Source: Vespula vulgaris (lineage: Eukaryota > Arthropoda > Insecta > Hymenoptera > Vespidae). Taken from it: a stretch of DNA of 64,000 nucleotides. Of this stretch, positions 49,527-61,733 are shown one piece after another (position 1 is the first letter of the stretch; every line of letters starts with the position of its first letter). A program made the position numbers and the translations under genes. Under the pieces are notes generated by a model. The model searched no databases. It had not been told where the DNA came from and worked only from the letters and a program-made list of their open reading frames with translations. The stretch is from positions 8,405,001-8,469,000 of the forward strand of contig NC_066588.1 of the NCBI RefSeq assembly GCF_905475345.1, written 5' to 3'.

Positions 49527-50351
49527 TCTCATTCTCTTTTAACGAGAAAGAAATGTTCAATCTTAAATATATTAAGTAACGAACAAAGATTTCCTTGTCT
49601 TTAAAACATTTTATATTTTATACAAAATATTAGCTTTGAATTTACGTCAATAATCCTTTCCGCTTTACGTCATCAGAGAAGTGGAATATTATGATGATCT
49701 TTGATCCTTCGTATATTTTTTTTTTTTTTCCTTATCTCGTTGGTACATTGTGAATTTGAAAAAAAAAAATGCGTAGAATAGGTACTTATATAGATGTATT
49801 ATAAAACAAATAATGTAACTTGATGGTCCCGATCGAAGATTAATTTCACGTCAATAATTATGCAGTCTAGTCGATAAACAAGTTTAAATATTCTCAGATC
49901 GTGCCTATTTTATACACGAAACTTTTTATGATATTTATGCAGAATTCAAAAGCATGATCAAACGTTGATAGATTCTAAAAATACCTAACAATCGACGTGA
50001 CAAACTTTTATTACTGTTATATAAACTAAGAGAAATCTTCTTTCTAAATCTTTTATTATGGATCATTATTTTTCTTTTTTTTCATTATGGATATATATAT
50101 ACATATATTATTCATATATATTATATATATTATATATATTTATATATATTATATACATATATATTATTTATATATATATATTTTTATTATGGATATATAC
50201 ATACAATATACATATATTTATTCAAAAATACGATTTTTTTCATTCCGCAAAAGAAGAAACGAATTCTCAAAATAGAAGATCCAGAATAAAATTTGTATTC
50301 TTAACGACCAATATGTCAAATATATGAATCTTTCGAGATATTAATTATGTC

Positions 50352-50393
<42 letters not shown>

Positions 50394-52063
50394 TTGTTCG
50401 TTTGAAAATATTTTCTTACAAGTGGCACGAAATAGTCGTGTCGCCATTACATTAGAAGTATACGCACGTTTATACAGTACTGTTTGCCAAACAATCAAGA
50501 AGTTAGAGTATCTTAGTCTAAATAAGGCTTACAAAACACACAAATGGATCTCGTTGCTCCTGCTACATTGCGATTGCTGCAATCGCCGCTTTTCTAACAC
50601 TCTTAAATCTTTATTTTTTGCCGGCACGTTACAACGATCGTGACAGCCGAGTGGTTTTCCCTAGAAATTTATCATGACACATCGTATTTCACGAAGCGAA
50701 CGAATTCAATGGAGAATTTCAACTACTTCATTAAGATGGATTCTTGTCACTCGTTAACACAACCTTGGTAACCATCTATTTCATTACATAACAAAATTAA
50801 TTTAAAAGAAATAGAAAGATAAGTCTACACGATTAATTATTATTATACTTTATTAATAATCATATTATCGCGATCTTTGTATATTGCTTAAATATGAATA
50901 AAAGAAAATAAACAATTTCTTACAAGTCTATCATTCTCGTAATCGTATTAGTTCAGTAAGAAAACGCCAATATTTATGCACGCTTGTATTTCTACATATG
51001 TATATGTACATATATATATATATATACGTAGGTAGCTAGACGACAAGATTTTTAATCGCTCGATTGAAAAAGTAGGGAGATATAATCGAATGTATCAGAG
51101 AGCATTACGTTGGAAGGTGGGGAGCCTTCAAGGGAGGTCAGAGTTCAAACATAACAGATTAACCGGTTTTAGCTTATATAGAAGAACCGATGGCATCACT
51201 TCTTCATCGTTCATTAGTACGTGATATTTTGTATTGTACATATCGTCAATACCATATTATTCAATTCTCAAACAACTTTGTTATCATAATAAAAATTAGC
51301 TTACTTAGCGTGTAAGCAAAAGAAGGGAAGTTAAAAGAGAAAAAGACTCGTACCCATTAACCGGTGAGTGTGAAAGTGTTCTTTCAAAATATATTTTTGT
51401 AAATCAAAAATTCGGGTCATCGTGATTTGAAAATTTTCAATCAAACCGTCTTCTCGAATATCAAAAAACAAATTATTTTACGCAAGATTTATCGTTTAAT
51501 AAAACATGATCTTTAACGTTCGATCGTACTTTATTTTTGTAAAGTTGAACTGATTATAATAACAAATCATTTATAAACATATATGTACTTTTTCATTGTA
51601 CTTTCCATAATCGTTCAAATGCAATCATTTGATCGCATGAAACATTGTATTGCATCGACAGAGCATATTCATATGCTTCTAATAAGTCACGTTCGTATAT
51701 ACATATGTATGTTTAATATCGCATCTTCGCGATAAGAGTACGTAACGCATATATTATCTTCCGCAAAACATTACTATGCTGAATTCACGGTCTAACTACT
51801 TCGCCATATTCTTTTAACTCTCTCTATATCTATCTATCTCTTTATATTTCTCTTCCTGGTTCACCATTGTGAAAGGTAACATGGGGATCAAAAAGATCGT
51901 ATTATAAAACAAATATATTCTTGCTTATTTGATTAGTATATATGCAACTGTCGCTTATCGGCAATAAATAATATAATAAAACATAAATTATGTTGTATCA
52001 CGTACGTTCCGTCGGAAAAGCATCGGAGATATTCGGCGGCCCTCCACTCACAGCCGTCGTGCA

Positions 52064-52070
52064 TATAAGA
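52064..52070 (+). promoter_or_regulatory. Putative TATA box of CRAL-TRIO gene 2
   Basis: GCATATAAGAG in a GC-richer 100-bp block, about 165 bp upstream of the ATG at 52235. Spacing allows a leader of roughly 140 nt. Motif-based. Confidence 0.4.
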
Positions 52071-52234
52071 GTGGGACTGCTAACCGGTATCCTCTGCATT
52101 TTCGTTAACTTTTCGGTACAGCGAGGACGTAGATTTCTTCGGTATAATCAAGTGTTTCGATTGTTCGACAAGCATACTCGTGTCTTGAAAAATATTTTAT
52201 TATTATAAGGTGTTGAGGTGTTCCATACAACAGT

Positions 52235-52259
52235 ATGGCTCTAGAAGAAAGTAAGTAAA

Positions 52260-52311
<52 letters not shown>

Positions 52312-53794
52312 TACGTAGAATAAACGACAAATTTTGCAACGTAATTTTAATCATTTTTTATAATTAGAAAGTGATCGCGACTAGGAAAGATTTCATCGTG
52401 CTAATATATTCTCTTTCATTAATATATTAATATTACAATTGCTTCATTGCGACATTAATATTGTATCATTGTTGTGATATTCTTTTGAAAACATTCATTT
52501 GAATAGACTTAATTATAGCACTATATCATGACGACATCAAAGCTTCGCGATTTGTTAATTCCTTTGATGTCTTTTTTTTTAATTATTTTCGTAGAATTAA
52601 ATTGCGATAGGACATCTCAATATATTTTGTAATCTCTAAATATTTTTGACTTAGCAGCGTCATTCGGAAATATTCTAGTTATCTTAAAAAGTAAGAGTAA
52701 CGCTCTCGTTACGTAATGGTGTTAAATGTATCAACAAGCCGTATAAAAAATGTAATAAAATTATCAAACGAAATACGACATTATTAATCGAGTATCGAAA
52801 AAATAAATTCGTTATAACACGCGTTCGGTGGCGTTGCTATCGTCGTTCTCGCAATTCTTCTTCCTTTCCGGCCACACTGAACACACACAAGAAATGTTCG
52901 TTCTCCGCCACGTGAGAATCGCACGAGGACGATATCTGTCAGTCTCTTCTCGGCCTTTCTACTGTCGGAACGTAAGTAACTCGTCCGAGTTCGCGTTCAT
53001 AGTTTAGTTTATATATTTTCAGTATACACAGTTATATATTTCTTCATCGTATTGTCGTCCGTGCGATCGATATTTTCTGAATAGTCGAGTGATCGTCGAT
53101 CTATGATGATAAAGAACATCGAACAAGGTGAATAAATATTTTGAATTAATATGTTTAAAACGTACCAGATAGATAAGAAAAGAAAAAGCATGGTTTATTA
53201 ATAGTCATACAAATATCGAATAAATGCGCTAAAGTGAAAAACTTGGAAGAAATCGATTTTATATGGAAAATCAAAGACACGAGTTTGAAGGATATAAAAG
53301 CAAGCAAGGAATGCGCGCGCGCGCGTGCGTGCACGTACTTACATATACGTTTTAACAGAGGAACACCGATAAAGTCCTCCTGACCGACATTCCTTTCACC
53401 ACTTAGGTATATTTCCATACAGCTCACGTAGAGCCTCGCATACTTTCGTACGCCTTGCTTGGCATCACTTTCGAAAGCGAAGACTCGTCCAAAAATGCTC
53501 AACGAAGAGGTTCACCTCGAATTAAGAAAGAAGGACCGGCTTGTTTGAACTCGCTATCTTTTACCTGGCCATGACAACATTAAATGAAAAGTTGATCTAC
53601 TTGAATAAGAAAATTCTTTGGATCATGAAATAATGAGTATATAATATCGTTCGAACGTCCGTGACATTTTCGCGATTTCTTGTAGTCTTGTACCTCTTAA
53701 ATTCTCGGGACAAGATCCGGTTATTTGCTTGAGAAACAGAGAAAAGAAAAAATGAATGTCCAACTTTCATTGGTAAATTCTTCGAACATATATA

Positions 53795-53847
<53 letters not shown>

Positions 53848-56527
53848 GTACATACATATCTCTTTTCCTCTGTTTCTCTGTCTTCTTAATTCTTTATAAT
53901 TTTTTTTCGGCAGAATACAAATACTCTTGATTCTTAATCATACAAAGATAGTACAAGTATGCAAATATAATACTAAGGTGGAGTTATCCTTCAACATAAC
54001 GTTTTTTCGTTGAACGTAAACAGAGATGATTATTCGCTTTTCTTATGCCGCGATTGAAGTTTCGTTCGTTTTTTCTCGAATCATAGATGCAGAGACAGCA
54101 AAAGCTGATTACCGTAATTACAAGTTACGTCGAATCAGCAACCTTGATCCTTCAGTAACAGCTATCATATTTCTCTTTTTGTTCTACTCGATGCTTAATA
54201 TTTTTCCTGCTCTTTTTTTATTTCATTTCTTAATCTCACCGCCTTGAAGAGTTTATTTAATTAAAATGTATACGAGTAATCGGAAAAAATTCATTATCTT
54301 TCTTATTATAAGTAACAAAGTGTAACAATATTAATATAAAGATGAGTCATCTTTCTCCACAAAGAAAATATATATAGGAATCGAAGATGATTTGCATTTT
54401 CTGAGTTTTCCTGTAATATAAACATTGACAAATATGAGGAAAATTCTCTGGAAAATGAATCTAAATTTGGTTAAATTCATTTGTATCTCAAATTTGATTA
54501 CTTAACAATGTCGGGATACGTAAATGAATAATTATCGTTTGTTATTCCAATATGGTTAGTTACATTAGCCAGTATCTCTATGTAACTCGAATGAAAGATC
54601 TTCTTAACTTTAATAACTCATGTGAAATTATTTGTTGGTAAAAAAAATCTCGATATTCTACGAAATCGTTTTTCAGACGCGATGCTTACGGTTATGGATA
54701 AATTGCCGTCCATTAAGCTCGGCGAATTCACTTTAGAATTCGAGCTTGGACCACTGAGCCCAGAATTACAAGAAATAGCTAGAAAAGAACTTAGAGAAAC
54801 TCCGGAACTTCAGAAGGAATCCATGGAAAGATTTAAAGAATTATTGAGAGGTATTATCGATTTGAATAATTCATCTTCAAAGATCTGACATTAGATATCA
54901 TTAAAATTTAATCTATTTTTTCTTTGTTTCATTTTTTTTTTTTTTCTTTTTAGCCGAAACTGATTTAAAGTGTCCCTTGGATAACGATGCCTGGCTCATC
55001 AGATTTCTTAGGCCTTGTAAATATTACCCTGAGTCTGCTGTAAAACTAGTGAAAAATTATTACAATTTCAAGGTTAAACATGCAGCCATTTACGAAGGAT
55101 TAAAGCCAACCAATGAGAAAAATATCTTCGAACAAAACATTCTGACAGTTTTACCGAATCGAGATCAACACGGTAGACGATTATTAATTGTTCAACTTGG
55201 AAAGAAATGGAAACACAACAAATGCAGTCTCGATGAGATCTACAAGGGTTGTGTGCTCTATCTGGAAGCTGCTATGTTAGAACCGACCACACAAGTTGCT
55301 GGTGCCGTCGTTATCTTCGATATGGACGGTCTCTCTCTTCAACAAACGTGGCAATTTACTCCACCGTTTGCGAAAAGATTGGTCGATTTACTCCAAGACG
55401 CCATGCCTTTAAGAATAAAAAATCTTCACATTATTAATCAGCCATACATTTTCAATATGGTCTTTGCTCTCTTTAAACCATTTCTCAGGGAAAAATTGAA
55501 AGGCAGAGTGAGTTGTATATATATATATATATATATATTTCTTTTTTATTTTAACTAGTAGTTTTTTTTAGCAGCATATGAATTATTATATATACCAAAC
55601 GATACGAGATACATACTTAAACTTGTAACAGTCTGTTGCCTTATCGTATAAATAGCTTATAAATAGCCTAGGTTATTTTAGAGTATTTATGTTACTGGCT
55701 TTTTTCCTTTTTTTTTTTTTATTTTATCAACCAATTAAGCAATATTCCTTCTTATTTCTTCTAAAAAAAATTTCATTCTTCGCGAAACTGTTTATTTTCT
55801 TTTGTTTTTATTCCAGATAATCTTTCATGGTACTGATCGTAAATCTTTACATCAGTATATTCAACCAAAATGTTTGCCTGATTGTTATGGTGGTACTCTA
55901 CAGCTTCCCTTAATTTCGGGACTTCAATGGTTAGAACTTTTGATGCTGTGTGACAAAGAATACGAAGGTGAGTAGAATAAAATTGACGTTAAAGTGAACT
56001 TCCTCTATTATCTTTTTATAAAATAACAAGATAGCCAAATGCCGTAGCTTATTTAGATATGACGTAATAATTCGATAATAAGCATTATTCGTTGATTTAG
56101 CAATATTATTACTCACGAAGTTATGATGGGTCTCGCATGAAACCGATAATTTTGAATATACCTTGCGTTACTATTACATGAGCTTGTAAAAAAAAAAGGA
56201 AGATAATCAAAAGTAGTTTGTCTGGCTGGTTAAAAAGAAAAAAAAGAAAATATTACGAAACACATCGAGTACTTCATGAGTTTAAATGCAATATTAAATT
56301 AATTTTTTCATTTATCATGTTTAACTAATTTTTCGTTTTAATTCTTTAATGCAAATTAAATTCAAATTAATCTTTTGTTTCCTTTTTGTTAATTCAATTC
56401 TCTCAGAAGATAAATTATTTTATTATATTTACGTTTCTACTAAATCATGCGATCTAATTATTCGTTTTTTAATCGATATTTTTGTTCTTATTTTGCAGCT
56501 ATAAATTCGTATGGATACAACAAGTAG
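52235..56527 (+). CDS. CRAL-TRIO domain protein 2 (alpha-TTP/clavesin-like)
   Basis: Coding exons: 52235-52250 (16 nt: MALEE plus one base), 54677-54850, 54954-55507, 55817-55967, 56499-56527. They total 924 nt (307 residues); intron phases are 1, 1, 0, 1. N-terminal helices (LSPELQEIARKELRETPELQ, WLIRFLRPCKYYPESAVKLV) precede the CRAL-TRIO lipid-binding domain, with GAVVIFDMDGLSLQQTW, IKNLHIINQPYIFNMVFALF, FHGTDRKSLHQYI and LPDCYGG. The last exon encodes only AINSYGYNK. The 16-nt first exon is supported by its GTAAGT donor, its phase, and an A before +4. Without it translation could start at the internal ATG 54682 (MLTVMDKL). It lies tail-to-tail with gene 3 (stops 745 bp apart). Ligand unknown; a cytosolic carrier of a small hydrophobic molecule is inferred from the family. 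Confidence 0.92.
52261..52309. repeat. (TA)n microsatellite beside a splice donor
   Basis: About 46 bp of alternating TA starting 10 bp after the donor of the 16-nt coding exon of CRAL-TRIO gene 2. Confidence 0.95.
52860..52971 (+). promoter_or_regulatory. Candidate alternative promoter and first exon in CRAL-TRIO gene 2 intron 1
   Basis: A GC-richer island inside a 2.4-kb AT-rich intron. It carries the initiator-type TCAGTC (52939-52944) and, 27 bp on, the strong donor AAC|GTAAGTAAC (exon end 52971). If spliced to 54677 the reading frame from its own ATG (52894) does not fit, so it would be an untranslated leader using the internal ATG at 54682. Inference. Confidence 0.35.
53800..53842. repeat. 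(TA)n microsatellite
   Basis: About 40 bp of alternating TA in the first intron of CRAL-TRIO gene 2. A (GC)n/(GT)n-type alternating tract lies upstream at about 53317-53336. Confidence 0.93.
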
Positions 56528-57272
56528 CACAATCCGCGAATTTCAGAAAGATAATAAAAAAAGAAATATTTGAAAAAAAAAGAGAGAAAAGTATCGAATC
56601 CGAAGTCGTCGTTGGCGATGACTTTCGATCGACAGTGACGGCTGTGAAAATCGAAATTTCATGGTTTTCGTTGAAGCCACTATCTACTATTTACGTATAT
56701 ATTATTTATAATTTTAATTCATTTTTATTCTCTCTATATTCACCTTTCCTTTTTGTTAGATCATTCACTAGTGTTACACTTCGATTATTTTATGTTATAA
56801 AACGATTTGATTGTGCATTCATCAAAATATAAGATCACGTTTTATATAACGACAATAACTTATTTGGTATATAAACCACATTCATTCGTCGTTATTATAA
56901 AGTTTCTGATAAAGCGAGAAATCGGCGAGCTCGTTTATCGCTTATCGCAAAAATTATTATTTCCTGTATGTGCAATGTCGTTGTTCTTTATTCTTAGATA
57001 AATTATAGATAAACAGACTTTCATCAAATGAGAATATATAAATTAGAATTTAACAATAAATTAATATCTCTTTTCATAATTGATCGATTAATTAACAATA
57101 CAAACTTTGAAGGTTATTGCATAATATAAAACATTAAAAAAAGAAGAACAGCAAACAAAGAAATTACATGCAAAATAGTTTCGATGAACGTTGTTATTAA
57201 AAGTTTTTACATCGTATGACGATGATACGACAAAAATCGGATTGAACGTTCATATTAATTAACATTTTTTTC

Positions 57273-59781
57273 TCACTTCTTCTTCTTATTGTAACCGTAT
57301 GTAAGAGAATCTGTAAAAAAAAGAAATAGATGAAATTAATCGTTCTATTACAAAGAGTATCAGTAAAGTCGTTATTATGAATACAGTAGTAATTAATATC
57401 CAATTCTAATAATCTGGTATAGCATTTAGTCACAAATGAACGTACACGTTGTCCAATTATATAACCATTTTAAAACTTAATGAAAAATACTTGAAATGCG
57501 ATATATTCGTACGACTTAAGCCAAAAAATTTAGAAGAATATGATATTGCAATTTTTCGTTTATAAAAACCAATGAAATAAAATTAAATTACTTTCGAATT
57601 CCTCTTGCCAATGACACAAGAAATGCCAGATATCTTCTCCTATAGGACTTTCAGACAGTTCCGAACCACCGTACTCTTTAGGCAACGCTTTTTTACCTAT
57701 CATACTTATCAACTTTTCTCTATTTGTCCCGTGAAAGTGAATTCTTTTATGCAGTTTTTCCTAGACAAAAAAATATCAGTCATCAAAGTCGAATTCGTAA
57801 AGATATTTCTTTTTTTTAATCGATTCGTCTGTTTTTCTTTTTCTTCTTTTTTTTTTATTTACCGCTAAAAAAGGTTTGAAGATAGAAAAAATCATATTGG
57901 TTATGAAAGGCTGATTGATAACATGGATGTTCTTCAGACGACAGGGCAAACATCTTTGAATCCAATCCACCAACATAGCTGCAAATTTTGGTGTGATATG
58001 AGGCACGTGACTGAATGATAAATTTTTTCCATCGATAATCACTTGTATACCGGTGATCTGAAAAAATATAAACGATCAAATAATTATAAATGGATTTGTG
58101 AAATGTATAACAAATAGGTAAGATAAAACGTTTAATAGACATCTACCTGCGTTTTTGGTTCTTTAATAGCAGCTTCCACCAGAATTACTAGGCATCTAAA
58201 TAATTCATAGATGCTATGTTCCTTTGGTTTCCATCTTCCTCCACCGTGTATAATCAGAAGTCTACTACCGTCAATGCATTCTGTCGGAAGAGGTATTAGT
58301 AAATCCGAACAAAAACATTTTTTTAAATCCATTGGTGTTAGGTTCTCCACTATGTACGGGTAATTTAAATGGAATTGATAATATCTTTGAATCTATATTG
58401 AAAGATAAAATAAGTAAAATAAAATTAGAAAGGGAATGAGGAAAGAATAAAAAAACTTTTATTTAAGGATAAATTATTTAACTTGCTGGTTAAACAGGTA
58501 AACTTACCAAGTGAAACGCACTAGTTGGATACCACTTGCATGGTCGTAAGAATATCGTTAAGAATTCGTCATGATCCGGTATGAATAAGTCGCTATCTCC
58601 TAAATAAGTATAGTTTCTAAGAAATGAGTCTATTCTTTTTTTTTCTTTAATCTGTTTTTTCAACCTTCTCACTTGGTTGCTTATTTAGTTATTATTACTA
58701 GTCATACTTAATAAACGATCAAATATGTTGATTCATTTTTATGATTATCTTCAACTAAGATCTAGTCTATTATACAAAATATGAAGGAATATATTAAGGG
58801 AAAAAAAACATCACTGATTGTTGTGTTATGTAAAGTTTGACTACTCTGTAATCCCAAGTATATCAGCTTTATCGTGGAATAGATAGAATCAAATAAAAAT
58901 TTCAAGCACTTTCTATATGTGTAAAATGCAAGAAAATAAAAAAAGCTAGATATGAAAATAATTTGTTACAAGCAATGACTTGAGTCAGATATAATCAAAT
59001 TGACGGAAGATAACAAACTCATACGCTCATTGGAAGAATTTCACAGTCATTTTTTTCATTTCTTTGCTTTTTTTTCTTTTTTTTTTTTCTCTTTTAATCT
59101 CATGTTAGACTGGTTTATTTTATCTGTTTTATCTATTTAATGTGCGATTTTTGCAAAACAAACGAAAAGATGCAGGATTTCGATTAGCAACAATATCTTT
59201 TCTTTTATCTATCGTTGATTTTCCATTTCGATATGCTACGATAATTAATTATTCTGTTATAATCTTTCGTTTCCAAAAAATTACTTTCATTTTCGAAATT
59301 TTAATATACCTTATATTCTTGGGCAAAATTAATAATAAATATGTATTATGACTTTTAAATAGCCAAGTGTAAAACGTTTCTAATAATTTTTGTTATTATA
59401 CAGATAATATTCAAGAGAAAATAATTTTTTTCAAAAAAAAAAAGAAAAATAAAACATTGTAATACCTTTCAATAATTTCCTGATATCTTTTAGGGCTTCA
59501 GCAACCACTTCCGGCGTCTCACGAAGTTCCTCCCGAGCCTTTTCTTTAAGTTTATCATCGATGGTTGTTACGACTTTCAGTTCTTTTCCATACACAATTA
59601 ACTTCGGCAAATGCTCTAGTTTATTTTTTATCGACGCTAGTTCCACAAACTTATTTTTACTTGATTCATCCGATAAAACTTCCTCGCGAAATTCACTTTT
59701 AGCCTCGGAAAGAAGTTCGTCACAAAGTTCTTTGCTTGGCTCATCTTTTTTTCTCGTTGAACACGACGTTGAATCTTCCAT
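57273..59781 (-). CDS. CRAL-TRIO domain protein 3
   Basis: Coding exons: 59781-59466, 58599-58508, 58392-58147, 58057-57863, 57760-57592, 57310-57273. They total 1056 nt (351 residues); phases are 1, 0, 0, 0, 1. An acidic, Ser/Lys-rich N-terminal extension of about 50 residues (KELCDELLSEAKSEFREEVL) precedes the N-terminal helices (LKEKAREELRETPEVVAEAL, DEFLTIFLRPCKWYPTSAFH). The lipid-binding domain follows with SRLLIIHGGGRWKPKE, IKEPKTQVTGIQVIIDG, LKNIHVINQPFITNMIFSIF, IHFHGTN and LPKEYGG. The tiny last exon encodes NSLTYGYNKKKK, parallel to genes 2 and 4. It has more introns than genes 2 and 4. The start at 59781 is the first ATG of an open exon. Ligand unknown. It is on the opposite strand to gene 2, which suggests an inversion within the duplicated array. 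Confidence 0.92.
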
Positions 59782-59858
59782 TATTGTGTTCTATATACAA
59801 GTTTTTCGTTGATATAAACATTTGTGTGTAAATTGTGTGTGTAAAATGCATATATATG

Positions 59859-59860
<2 letters not shown>

Positions 59861-59923
<63 letters not shown>
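59861..59923. repeat. (TA)n microsatellite
   Basis: About 60 bp of nearly perfect TA, about 80 bp upstream of the ATG of CRAL-TRIO gene 3. Confidence 0.95.
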
Positions 59924-59928
<5 letters not shown>

Positions 59929-61733
59929 CTGTTAAGTGTATTTTATCAGATTTCTTAAAACTTCAAATTTCTTATCTAACAAATTATATTGCAAAATATA
60001 TATATTGCAAAATAAACTTACTTGTAGAAATTAAATAACTTCTTTAACTTTTCTTGATTTTAATTATTATTAAACATCGTATCTATGATATATATTTATC
60101 TTGTATCTCTATAATCTATTTTGAATAAAAATCATTAAATCAATTTTCAATTTGACGATATGTGATATTTAAAATACTTTATTTTCATGCTACGAGTTAA
60201 AGATTTAGGATAATTAAATTAATTATTTTTCATCGAATTTAATTTCGTTCACCAAAATATAATACTTACGAATGATTTTATTTTTATAATTTTTATCAAT
60301 AAGCACAGAAATCGTGTCAGATGAATCGGATTTTCTTGATGTTCACTAATAATACGCGAGAGAAATCAGACAACTGACTGTATTTCTCTCATGGACCTAA
60401 CAGAAACTTTCCAATCACTCTGGGTAGGGATATGAAATAAGGAAAACGGGAAGGTAAGGCGAAGTATGGCTCAAATATAAAATCAGACTACGTGCAGTGA
60501 ACTAACGAGTAGAATTAATAAAGTATTCGTACGTTAAGTTTCTTATGCCAGACCTCCCACTACTTTCATTCGTGTTCTACATAATGTGTAAATCATACCT
60601 TCATTTCTGTAAAATATATGAAACAATATTATTTAAAATAAGGTCTAAATGTCAAGTGCAATCGAAAACTAGAGACATCGTGATCAGCATATATGTATAC
60701 TAATTTCATTACACATACTTTAATAACCATTGCGTAAATATTCATAATTCTCTAAATATAATAGATATAAATATTTCAAATTCAATCGTCATCCGAATAT
60801 TCTTCCAACTACAAAACACATGCATACATAATTTCCATTTTGTCGGTATATTTGTCTCTCCAGAACTCATGATATCTATAAAATGTCTCGACAATAAAAA
60901 CTTGTATTTCGTTTTATTTAAAGAGACACTAATTTCGACGCTGCCGTTCAGTCGCAAATAAATTTTTATTCACGAGAGGAACATTCATCGGAGTTTTATT
61001 TTTTGTGCAATTATATATTATTCTTCGATCGTGAGAATCATTTGTACATTTATCTATTTGTACAGAAACGAAACATACTAATTTAATTTTATAATTTTAC
61101 TTTTTTTTTTTAAATAAATTTACCCTTCTTCACGATCTGTTATATTTGAAATAAAAAAAAAACTCCGTTAGTTATTTCCATTCATTTGCAAGTGAAAAGG
61201 ACAGTTCATGTACCTCATTATGAAACGTAGAATAGTTGCGAGTCATCAGAAAGTTCATAGAGCATTTAAGCGTCATACACATATTGGAGATCATTTATAA
61301 AATAAAACACCCTTTTATGTTGGTAAAAATATATTATATATTATACATAAATCAGCATAGATTTTCTACGATAACGCACTATGTTTGAAACCTTTTAATA
61401 GTGTGCGTAATAACATATACTTATACAGAAATATTTATGCCTTGGATTGGTTTATAGTTACGAGGCGATTACGTTTAATAAAACGCATACATACATACAC
61501 ATACACATACACGCGCGTATGCGCGCGTACACTGACAACATGTTTTTGTAAAAACAGGAACTCAATTAAATAAATGTCATGACATATATATAAAATATGC
61601 AATTTGTGTAAAATTTAAAGCGAGTTATATAATCTTAAACTTTTACTTTCTAGTTAACAACGACTAACAAAAAAGAACGTTCCAGTCTTAATTTTGTTGA
61701 AGAAAAAAAATAATACGCTATGGGAGACTGAAA
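59924..61733. other. Intergenic between CRAL-TRIO genes 3 and 4
   Basis: AT-rich; should contain the promoter of gene 3 and the 3' UTR of gene 4. A GC-richer stretch near 60355-60560 could be promoter-proximal. A CA/CG alternating run lies at about 61490-61530. No gene seen. Confidence 0.5.

Larger units (their letters stand above)
44690..52063. other. Intergenic between divergent CRAL-TRIO genes 1 and 2
   Basis: 7.4 kb of AT-rich DNA. It contains three long GA/CT microsatellites (45121-45181, 45967-46078, 46247-46358), a 56/54-bp tandem duplication with a coding-like tail (49318-49526), a GC-richer island with a strong minus-strand donor (47302), and TA-rich stretches near 50085-50220 and 50355-50390. 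No complete gene could be supported. Confidence 0.55.
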
